Origin: Drosophila persimilis
Taxonomy: Eukaryota; Arthropoda; Insecta; Diptera; Drosophilidae
Reading direction: 5' to 3'
Assembly: GCF_003286085.1 (NCBI RefSeq)
Contig: NW_020825298.1
Span: forward strand, 1,922,001-1,986,000
Length of the DNA: 64,000 nt
A program made the position numbers and the translations under genes. Under the pieces are notes generated by a model. That model worked only from the letters and a program-made list of their open reading frames with translations. It searched no databases and had not been told where the DNA came from. Below, piece after piece: positions 53,682 to 64,000 of the stretch. Within the stretch, counting starts at the first letter, position 1. The number at the start of each line of letters is the position of its first letter.

Positions 53682-56600
53682 ATGCAGAACCGACAAAATC
53701 CCAACAGGGATATACCCAGCTTTACGTCCATTTGCGGCGCCCGCCGCATATGCGAAAAGTCCAAAATGCTCTACACCCGGCCAAAGCCGGATGTGCTGCA
53801 GAGTATCCTCCAGTCGAAGGCCAATCCCGAGTACAAATCCCGGCGCCTCTGGTACGAACTGAATATGCCGGAGTGCACGAGTGGGCTACTGGATGGGAAA
53901 ATGCTCTCCGAGCTGCCCGAAAGCATACTCTGCCCCAAAAAGCGTGCACGGCGCAAGCGGGAGGAGAAGAAAGCGGAGACTGAGCGGAAAGGCAAAGCCA
54001 ACTACATGCTGATGCGGGTGGAGCGCGAGCTATTCCGCCGGAAACTGGTCGAGTTGATTCTGCACATGGACGATGATCAGGACGCGGAGCATGTGGGCGA
54101 GTGTCAGATACCCTTTCCCGACAAGGACGAGAAGGAGACCCTGCGCTACTATTACTACATCAAGCATGGCATCGACACCATCCATGTGTCGCCGCTCAGC
54201 CGAAAGATCCTCAAGAGGTGCGAGAATCTGTTTCGAAATATATCATTCCCTTTGTACCCATATTTCTTTGCAGGATTACGGACCTGGTGCCGGCGTTCCT
54301 GAACAAATGGCAAACAGCTCTGAATGAGAACATTGCCGAGGTGCGTGCGGACTATGTGTTTGCCATGAAGAAGGCCGTCGTTGACTACGTGCTACGTCAC
54401 ACGGCTCTCGATCGGCTGACAAAAGAGGGTGCCACTAAATTTTTGGAAACCCCAGAGCGTCGTGAAGTGAAGCTTTTGACAAATCATTGGCGTTTTCGGT
54501 GAGTTTTCTTTCGTAATTATAAGGAAAAAAAGAAGGTAAGCACCATTTTTCGATGCCAAATATGAAATATAAATCCAGATTTCCCCATCATAAATCGGAA
54601 ATCATCATATTTGAAATGAACAAAGATCTATAATCTCTTCTGATTAAAAAGCCTAAAGCTTTTATTTTCATTTCATAAGTTTTCGCCATGAATTGAGAAT
54701 CGAAAATGAACTTCGACCTTCCTCTGAAAATGCGAGATTCATTTTTTTAATTAAAATAAATTATACCCATACCCAGCAGCACCCGCACCAGCCGCAAGTA
54801 AATCGTGCGCTTACAATGAGCCACACAAAAAAAAGTAGAAATGAAAGAAAAAGTTGCCATAATTGAATGCGAGCGTTGGGGCTTCCCCTTTTCCGAAAAG
54901 AAGCGTGCAATTGACATGCAATTACATCCACACATCCACACAAACACTCGAGCACACCGGATCCGGATCTGGATACCACCCACATGTGTGGAAGTGTGCT
55001 GGCTGGCTTCATTGTGGATTAAAATCCCAATCGGATTTTTATGAAATGAATTGCCGCCCTTTGAGTTGCGGCAACGCGCGAAATCTTATGAAAATAACCT
55101 CATCTCAATTTGCGCCGGCAGTGACAGAGACGCTGACGCTGACAAAGTTGCCCGGAGATCCTGCCTTCTGCCTCTCTCTGGGAGTGAAAATAACGAAAGT
55201 CGCGCGACATTATTAAAAGCTTCTTGCAATGGGGAAAACGCGAGAAATCGCTTTGCGGCGTGCCAAAAACTTTTTAACCGCACTTTTTCAACTACAATGC
55301 CACGGAAATGGAAAAAGCAGCACCACAGCATCAGGGCCAAGGCAACAACAAATTTAAAGAAAGGCTAGAAAAGGGGGTCGAACCATGAGATACTCTTAGA
55401 GATCCGTGGATCTTAACCACAGCTTACAATTGACGATTCCGATTAAGATTAAGACTCCGTGTCAAGTTTCAGACGGATTAGACAGATTTAAAACTAAGAA
55501 ATACGAGTTTGATGATGGATAAGGAATAACCACAATGGGGTCGCACATAGGTCCTTCCGTTCGTTGCAAACTTCTTGTAAAATGCATCAATACCTCGTCA
55601 AGGGTATTTCAAACAAAAGCAAAAGCAGCGGCAACAGAAAGTTAAGTCCTCCTGTGTATTGGTTTGACATTTGATGAGCAACAGTAAGCTGACTGGAAGT
55701 TGCTGGAGGAGGGGAGGCGGAAGGAGGGAAGCCCAGAGAAGATGGAAGATGCTGCTTGCTGCGAGTTTTTGGGTTGGGATTTGGTCAGGAGCAGGAGCAC
55801 GGGAGCACGGGGGCGAGACATAAATTGCAAAAAGGATATGCTTAAAAATGAATTGAACTTGTTTCTGACACTGAGTAGTAAGCCGCTTGGGGTGGGTGGA
55901 AGTGTGGCTGGGCGGTTCTTGTGGGATACATCACCGCATTTTGAGGGTATAGTTTATAGTTGTGTCGGCTAGCGATGTGCAAGTGTTCTGAAACGAGATG
56001 ACAGGTAGATCGATAGCATCTAACCACTAACCATACTTTATAAACATAGATGAACTGTATCACTTCATAAAAGCGAAATGTCTCAACAGAACTTTTAGAC
56101 CTCTGGGAGCTCTTTTCTCGCCTCTTTGCACCAGCGAGTTTGAATGTGTGCGTGTAAGCCGATTCTCACAGAATGGTCTTTGCCTTCGCATCAGAGAGCG
56201 AGAAATGGATAAATAATTTATAATTTTATGTGCAATCGGTTTAGCCCATTTCATACCTCATCTTTATATTAGATATCTTTGTATATATGTATGTATTGTT
56301 TCATATTATTAGCTATAGCAAAGTCTAATGTCATAATACCATTATCAGGCGCTCCTAAGTGGGTCGCTTGGCAAATTGGGCGACGGCATATCGATGTATA
56401 TGTGTGGAAGCCCCGCAGCCGTGTGAGGTTCGCTTCGGTAATTTATGGCCCTTTGAGCATTTGGCATCATTAAGAATGCCTCTGGCGTCTGGGTTGCGTG
56501 GTTGCGTGGGTGCTGTGGAATGGTTGTGGTTCCCTGCCATGCTTAATGGGCTGTGACGAAGTACCTCGAGTGAAAAGTTTTAGCGAAGACGATAGCAGAT

Positions 56601-59600
56601 AATTTGCATAGCCAACTAACGCCACGCTCTCGTCCTATCTCCTCCAGCTATGATGAGAACCGCAATCGACTGATGAAAACGCTGTTCAGCATACATCGAA
56701 GTGTGGCCAGCATTTTGGAGCTGTGGAGCGTGAAATATATCAACAAAACTTTGGTCGACATTCAGGAGCTTAGCAAGGCTGAGGGCCCATACACATTGTT
56801 CGGATTTGCGGTAAGATTAGAGCAGGGATTACCGTAACAATCCACCTTCAAATTGGTTCCGTTTTTTCGCCTGGCAGTACCAATGTGGAACTTATATAGA
56901 TACAGTAAAGACCATGCTGGATGAGACATGGTATGGGGAGATACACTCGACTCTGCTGAAGGCCAGCAAGCGCGGACAGTTGCCGGATATCAGAAGAGTG
57001 ACCCTGGTGAAGCGTTTCTTCAACTGCGTGGCGGCACTGATGACCCAGCAGCTGGAGGACATCTGCATCAGGAGTCTGAAGGCCTATGCCGACTTTGTTT
57101 GCGATTTCGGGGTGAGTAAAGAGCAATTCGTAAGGTTTAATAGATTAATGAAGTGCCATCCCCTCGACAGCATCTAAATCCTGGCTTTGAAATCTCTGTG
57201 ATGCTTAGCGATGAGGATACCATCAGCTTTAATCCGGGCTTTTCGAAGATCCAAAGCGAATTGCTACGTGTCATCGATTCGATTGTGATGAGTGTCACCA
57301 TGTTGCCACGGATTGAAAGCAAGCTCTACACGGATCTGGTGATATCCAAGAAGATGTTCCTCACGCCCGCCGTGCCGGATAGTATAGTGCAGGACACAAA
57401 GAACCGGATTTGTTCCCTTTTGGAGGAACAGCGTATTGGGCCCGAGCTGCGGCTGCAGGACTTTGATCAGTTCATCGATCTCATTAATGGAATCGACGCG
57501 GAGCGTGTGGCCAACTTTATGGAAGGCGAAGCCACCTTCGATCAGTATGCAGAAATGGTATACGAGTACAAAGAGAAGGAGGATCGCATTGCTAGGGAAG
57601 TGTGGAGCGTTATACGCATGGGCCTGTACGAGTTTCATCGCGAGAAGTTCATTCTGCATCTTGAGACACTGGCGAGGCAGCTGCAGAACGAGCTACTCAC
57701 CCGAATGGTGACCGATCAGCAGCAGAGAATCTCCCGATTGGGCAAGGAATACGATGCCATCGCAAAGAAGGCCTTGACTGTGCCGAAAGACACCGCAGAG
57801 CTTATGGAATTGAAGGCTTATGTAGTGCATGCAGAGGAGAATCTCGTGCCCGAGATGGAGGCCCGTCTGAAGGTCAATATGGGGGAAATTTTGTGGCTAA
57901 TGGATCATACGCTATACTCCCCGCTGGAGATCAAGAACAACAGCAACTCCTTCCAGTGGTACCTGAAGCTGCCCTCCGTATTCGAGCAGCACCGCGCCAT
58001 CATAGCCGAGAAGATGATCGAGTACCAGGAGCTGCTGAAGAAGCGCATCGACCTGTTCCGGCGCGAACTGCAGAACTACTACGAGCAGGTGCAGACCTAC
58101 GACACATGGGGCGACATCAAACAGCTGCAGCGGTACAAGAAGAGGGCCAGCCTACTGGATCAGCGTCTGGTTCAGGCCATGGAGACTATCGATCAGATCA
58201 ACGAGGAGGAAACTTCCTATGGCTGGGATCTCTCGCAGTATCCGATGCGCAAGAAGGCCCACGATCAATTGAAGCCCTACAAGAATCTCTTTGACGCCGG
58301 CCAAGACTTTATGGACAAATATGACCTTTGGATGCACTCCCAAGTGGGATCCTTCGATCCCGACGAGATCGATACCGATGTGTCCAACTTCCATCGTATC
58401 ATCCAGAAGCTTGAGAAGCAAATGGGAGATCATCCCACCACAATGCAATTGATACTCGACGTTAAGGAGCAGATTGAGGCCTTCCGTGAGCACATGCCGA
58501 TCATCAATACATTGGGCAATCCGGGCATGAAGGCCCGTCATTGGGAGCAAGTGTCCGAGATTATTGGCTTCCCCATTAAGGTGTCGCCGGAGCTGACGCT
58601 CGAGAAGATTATCGAATACCAGCTGGATGAGTATGTGCCCAAGTTCGAGGCCATTTCGGAGAGTGCCACCAAAGAGAACAATCTGGAGAAAGCCATGGCC
58701 AAGATGGTCAACGAATGGGAGGGCGTTGAGTTTACCATTTCGCCATACAGGTAACCACAGTGGCAGGGAGGGGCAGGGAGGCACTATGTTCATGTCCATG
58801 TTACTGTAATTGAAATGTCTCCCACAGGGACTCCGGAACCTTTAAGCTGTCTTCCGTGGATGACATACAAATACTGCTGGACGATCAAATCATCAAGACG
58901 CAGACGATGAAGAGTTCACCCTACATCAAGCCATTTGAGGCGGATATACTGTAAGTATGTTTGAGGTTCTGTGAGCTCTATTAAGGAGGTACTTATTATA
59001 TTCCACAAAATGTTAATATTCTTACCCCTGGGTGTGTAAGAGTGTTGCAGTGCAATCAGAGTGTCGCCGTGGCCTGTCGCTACTCTTCTCTAACTTCTCC
59101 ATCTATTTATTGAGCTGTCAATGCCAGAGGCACACAAGTCACACATGCTAACCATTGTTGGCCTTTTGCAGGAAGTGGGAGGCCAAACTCATGCTGCTGC
59201 AGGAGATCCTGGACGAATGGCTGCGGGTGCAGTCGACTTGGATGTACTTGGAGCCCATATTCAGTAGTCCGGACATTCAGCAACAGATGCCCGAGGAGGG
59301 GCGACGCTTTAGTGCCGTGGATAAGGTGAGTGTGCGCCGTGCCCCATCCCTAAGAGACTTTGGCATCCCACTGCTTTTCTTTGTGGTTGTGGTTGTCTTG
59401 TAGATATGGAAGGAGCTGATGAAGCAGGTGGCCTCGGATCCACGCGTCATGACCGTTGTGCAAATCGACAAGATGAATGACAAGCTGAAGAAGGCATACA
59501 GCTTGCTGGAGATTATCCAGAAGGGGCTGAATGCCTATTTGGAGAAGAAGCGTCTGTACTTCCCGCGTTTCTTCTTCCTGTCGAACGACGAGCTACTGGA

Positions 59601-62600
59601 GATACTCTCGGAGACGAAGGACCCTACACGCGTCCAGCCACATCTGAAGAAGTGCTTCGAGGGCATTGCCACGCTGAACTTCACCGAGGAATTGGATGTG
59701 ACGGCCATGCGCTCCTCGGAGCGTGAGGAAGTGGTCCTGGTGGACGTCATCTCAACGTCCAAGGCTCGCGGTCAAGTCGAGAAGTGGCTGCTGGAACTGG
59801 AGATCGATATGAAGAAGAGCATACACCACAAGATGTCCGAGGCCTTCTACAGCTACCTGAAGATTGTGCGCAATGTGTGGGTGCTCACCTGGCCGGGTCA
59901 GTGTGTGCAGTCCATATCGCTGACCTACTGGACGCTGGAGATCACCGAGTGCTTCGAGAGTGACGACCCGAAGGGGAACCTGGCCAAATATCTGCAAAAA
60001 TGCATCCAGCAAATCAACAAGATCGTCGATCTGGTCCGCGGCGATCTAAACACACAGAACCGCATCACACTGGGCGCCCTTGTGGTGCTGGATGTGCATG
60101 CTCGAGATGTCTTGGCAGACATCGTGGACAAGGAGGTGGAGGATCTACAGGACTTCCAGTGGCTGTGCCAGCTGCGATACTACTGGGAGGAAAATAACCT
60201 GGACACGAGGATGATAAACTGCTCGCTGCCATACGGCTATGAGTATTTGGGCAACACCACCCGACTCGTCGTCACCCCACTGACGGATCGTTGCTATCGC
60301 ACCCTGTTTGCAGCCCTGAATCTCCATTTGGGTGGTGCCCCCGAAGGTCCTGCGGGCACTGGCAAAACAGAGACCACCAAGGATCTGGCCAAGGCCGTGG
60401 CAAAGCAGTGTGTGGTCTTCAACTGCTCGGACGGCCTGGATTACCTGGCTCTCGGCAAGTTCTTCAAGGGTCTGGCCTCTTGTGGTGCCTGGTCTTGCTT
60501 CGACGAGTTCAATCGCATCGATCTCGAGGTGTTGTCGGTCGTGGCCCAGCAAATTATGACCATCCAGCGGGGCATCAACTCTGGCAGTCCCACTTTGGTG
60601 TTTGAGGGTACCACCCTGACCCTGGATCCCACTTGCGCCGTGTTCATCACAATGAATCCTGGCTATGCTGGTCGTTCCGAATTGCCTGATAACCTAAAGG
60701 TAGGGTTTATCTTTCGATTTGAGTTTTCTTGGTTTAAATTTCTTCTTTTCTGTTTAGGCACTCTTCCGTTCTGTGGCTATGATGGTACCGGACTACGCTC
60801 TCATCTCTGAGATAGAACTCTACTCCTATGGCTTCCTCACGGCGAAACCTCTGTCTGTGAAGATTGTGGCCACCTATCGTCTGTGCTCCGAGCAGTTGAG
60901 TACTCAATGTCACTACGATTATGGCATGCGGGCTGTGAAGTCGGTGCTGAAGGCAGCGGGCGCTCTAAAACTACGATATCGCAATGAGAACGAGGACATA
61001 CTCGTCCTTCGCTCTATCAAAGATGTCAACTTGCCAAAGTTCCTCAATCAGGACATTCCCCTGTTCCAGGGCATCACATCTGATTTGTTCCCGGGGGTAA
61101 CATTGCCGGAAGCCGATTACGTCCTCTTTAATGAGTGCACCCAATGGGCATGCGAAAGGCAGAACAAACAGTGCACTCCATTTGTCCTGGAGAAGGTCCA
61201 ACAGGTGGGTGAACAAGACTGAAGTATTCTTCTATATATTCTTCTTCCGTCTTTGACAGCTCTATGAAATGATTGTGGTGCGGCACGGACTTATGCTGGT
61301 GGGCTATCCATTTGGAGGAAAGTCTACGACATATCGTGTCCTAGCAGAGGCTCTGGAGTGCATGGAGAAAAAGGTAAGGGCGCAAATATTGATTTAAATT
61401 ATATGTTGCATTCAATTTCCCCGAAACTTCATAGGATGGTTCCGAAAATAAAGCCATATATACGGTCATCAATCCGAAGGCCATTACCATGGGTCAACTT
61501 TACGGACAGTTCGATGCAGTCTCCCACGAGTGGAGCGATGGCATTCTAGCCGTCAATTATCGCATATTCGCTGTGTCTGATTCTCCCGACCGAAAGTGGC
61601 TGATCTTCGACGGGCCAGTGGATGCCATTTGGATCGAGAACATGAACACTGTACTCGATGACAACAAGAAGCTGTGCCTGATGTCCGGCGAGATTATCCA
61701 ACTGTCGAATAGCACAAATCTGATATTCGAACCCATGGACTTGGAGGTGGCCTCACCGGCCACAGTGTCGCGTTGTGGAATGATCTACTTGGAGCCCAGC
61801 TCCCTGGGTTGGGAGCCGTTGGTGGCTTCGTGGAAGAATACCTTGCCGGCCGCCTTTCACACGGTCAGCAAGCAGTTGATCTCCACCATGATCTCGCGCT
61901 TCTGTCCTATCTTGCTATACATCGTGCGAAAGGGTCTGAAGGAGATAGCACCGACTTCGGATGCCAATCTTATGGTGAGCCTCATGAACTTTTTCGAGTG
62001 CTTCATCGATGACTTCAAGGACGAGAAATACGTGACCAATATATCGGACCTGGACTTCCGAGCCCAACTCGAGGGAATATTCTTATTCTCAGCCGTTTGG
62101 TCGCTCGGCGGATCACTGGATGCCCCCAGCCGGGAGAAGTTCAACATCGTCTTTCGGGCTCTAATGGAGAAGACGTTCCCGCAGAGCCTGTATGACCTTT
62201 ATGGTGTCACACCCGATCTCTATGTGGATGTGCTGGCAAAGCCTTTTATTTTCCCTATACCAAAGCAGGGATCTGTCTTCGATTATCGCTATATTAAAGA
62301 GGGAAAAGGCAAGTGGAAGCCCTGGCAGGACGACGTGAACTCGGCTCCGCCCATTCCTCGGGACATACCCGTCAATCAGATCATTATACAAACCAACGAA
62401 AGTATTCGCATTGGGGCCATTCTAGATCTGCTGGTGCGTCACGCCAAGCCCCTGATGCTAGTGGGACCCACGGGAACGGGCAAGAGTGTATATGTGATCG
62501 ATTACATGCTGAAAAGAATGGACTTGAATGTCTACAAGCCGCTGTTGATCAGCTTTTCAGCCCAGACTTCGGCCAATCAGACCCAGGACATTATCATGTC

Positions 62601-64000
62601 CAAGCTGGACAAACGGCGAAAGGGTGTATTCGGTCCTCCGCTCAATAAGCGCTTTGTGATCTTCGTGGATGATGTTTCCATGCCGCTCAAAGAGAACTAC
62701 GGGGCCCAGCCTCCTATCGAGCTGCTTCGCATGATGCTCGATCACATGATGTGGTACGACCGGAAGAACATAGTGCCCATGAAGCTGATAGATCTGCAAA
62801 TGATTACGGCCATGGGACCGCCTTCGACGGGCAATACAGTGACACAACGATTCCAGCGATTCTTCAATGTGGTGTCTATCGATGACTTCAACAACGAGAT
62901 CATGACCACGATCTTTAGCAAGATTGTACTCTGGCATTTGGATACCAGGTGAGATTATAAGTTATAAATGATATTTGATTCAGGAATACTCATGCTTTAC
63001 CTTGATTATATTTCCTGCCTGACTTTAGGGGCTTCTCCAAAGAATTCGATCCCTGTATAGATGAGATTGTGAGTGCCACGCTGACCATTTACAATGATGC
63101 CAAGCTTAATCTGCTGCCCACACCGGCCAAGTCGCACTATCTGTTCAACCTGCGAGATTTCTCTAGGGTCATACAGGGTGTGCTACTGTCGGTGCCCGAG
63201 GCCACGGAGGACATGAACTCGATGCGTCGTCTGTGGGTGCACGAGGTATTGCGGGTCTATGGGGATCGGCTGGTGGAGGATGCCGATCGTAGCTGGTTGT
63301 TTGAGAACGTTTGCACCACTGTGATGAACGCTTTCAACATTGATGCCTCGAAGCTGTTCGGGCGGCTTGTGAGCAAAGGCAAGAAATTGGAGGAGTCCGA
63401 CTTCCGTCAGCTGATTTACTGTGACTTCACCAATCCGAAAGCGGATACCAAGAACTATGTTGAGGTGCAGGACCTGGAGGAGTTGCGCAATGTGGTGGAG
63501 GCCTATCTGGTGGAGTACAACAACATGTCGAAGAAACCCATGAATCTGGTGCTTTTCCGCTTCGCCATCGAGCATTTGTCGCGCATATGCCGCATCATAA
63601 AGCAGCCACGTAGTCATGCTCTGCTCATTGGGGTCGGCGGCTCCGGACGCCAGAGCTTGACTCGTCTGGCTTCGCATATATGCGACTATGAGCTATTTCA
63701 AGTGGAAATTACTCGATTGTATGGTCCCTATGAGTATCACGAGGATATCAAGACAATCTTACGCAAAATTGGGGCATCCGAGATGCACGGTGTCTTTCTC
63801 TTTACGGACGTACAGGTGGGAACAATTGGCTGTGGACTGCTCTCTCCCTGGGGCTTGGTTTCTCTAACCCGCTTAGACTCTTTATAGATCAAGGATGAAT
63901 CGTTCTTGGAGGACATCAACAATCTGCTCAACTCGGGTGAGGTTCCCAATCTGTTTACCAACGAAGAGAAGATCGAGGTGGTCGAGAAGATGGCACAGAT
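53682..64000 (+). CDS. Dhc36C: Axonemal inner-arm dynein heavy chain Dhc36C, 5' part
   Basis: Thirteen exons in the window join in frame to about 2,430 codons: 53682-54217, 54274-54498, 56648-56810, 56878-57111, 57171-58750, 58828-58950, 59172-59325, 59404-60699, 60758-61204, 61260-61373, 61435-62948, 63029-63815 and 63888 to the window end. The first half is tail and linker ([31 protein letters not shown], then the [20 protein letters not shown] linker). P-loops follow: AAA1 GPAGTGKT (about 60346), AAA2 GGKST (61314), AAA3 GPTGTGKS (62464), AAA4 GVGGSGRQS (63631). AAA5-6, stalk and the microtubule-binding domain lie outside. This is the single-headed inner-arm class (human DNAH7-like), expected in sperm and chordotonal cilia. 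Intron 2 is 2.1 kb; the rest are 55-220 bp. Confidence 0.94.
54499..56647 (+). other. Large second intron of Dhc36C
   Basis: 2,149-bp intron from cg/GTGAGTTT to cctccag. No nested gene recognised; only short chance frames. The piece caagggtatttcaaac at about 55597 may be a DINE-type repeat end. Confidence 0.7.

Noticed and set aside
1..64000. tRNA, rRNA and snRNA genes
   Set aside because: No T-loop/B-box or other diagnostic sequence was noticed by eye; a tRNAscan or Rfam search would be needed to exclude them.

Overview
The window is nuclear DNA of a Drosophila species: short GT-AG introns of about 50-70 bp, insect codon use, ZAD zinc-finger genes, and a run of single-copy genes whose products match Drosophila melanogaster proteins. 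Aac11, Sgt, fws, Lamtor3, GCS2beta, Atp23, qua, mEFTs and Dhc36C are, from what I recall, neighbours in 36B-36C of D. melanogaster 2L (Muller element B), so the right two thirds appears syntenic with that region. The exact species cannot be read from the sequence; a Sophophora species (obscura-type repeats are present) is my inference.

Layout. 1-20.8 kb: a tandem array of nine intact plus-strand zinc-finger genes. Eight carry an N-terminal ZAD followed by 6-15 C2H2 fingers; one (17.2 kb) has lost the ZAD. The genes share a splice acceptor just before the ATG and, for the eight ZAD genes, an upstream 15-mer GCGCNTAACAGCACA. Intergenic modules are duplicated with the genes, and a degraded LINE fragment lies before the ninth gene. 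20.8-22.1 kb holds copies of a dispersed repeat. 22.1-24.2 kb: Aac11 (+). 25.4-26.5 kb: Sgt (-). 26.7-28.9 kb: a large imperfect inverted repeat with tandem repeats in its arms and exon-like ends. 29.2-31.5 kb: Cog5/fws (-). 31.8-32.3 kb: Lamtor3 (+). 32.6-34.3 kb: GCS2beta (-). 35.1-36.0 kb: Atp23 (+). 36.2-37.3 kb: three tiny two-exon genes, each predicted to encode a 30-35 residue peptide with a hydrophobic first exon and an acidic second exon. 37.5-40.4 kb: quail (-), lacking only its short first coding exon. 40.4-49.9 kb: no gene found. 49.9-50.5 kb: a possible further micropeptide gene. 50.6-51.3 kb: unrecognised minus-strand protein. 52.0-53.1 kb: mEFTs (-). 53.7 kb to the end: the 5' half of the axonemal dynein heavy chain Dhc36C (+), running off the window.

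The most interesting material is (a) the three-member micropeptide family at 36.2-37.3 kb with conserved phase-1 introns, too short for ordinary ORF calling; (b) the ZAD array, where promoter plus ZAD modules are homogenised (790 bp apparently identical between two genes) while finger arrays are reshuffled, expanded and internally duplicated; and (c) the 1.9-kb inverted repeat between Sgt and fws. The single-copy genes are housekeeping or germline functions (translation, Golgi tethering, ER glycan trimming, lysosomal signalling, actin bundling, axonemal motility) and do not form a pathway together.
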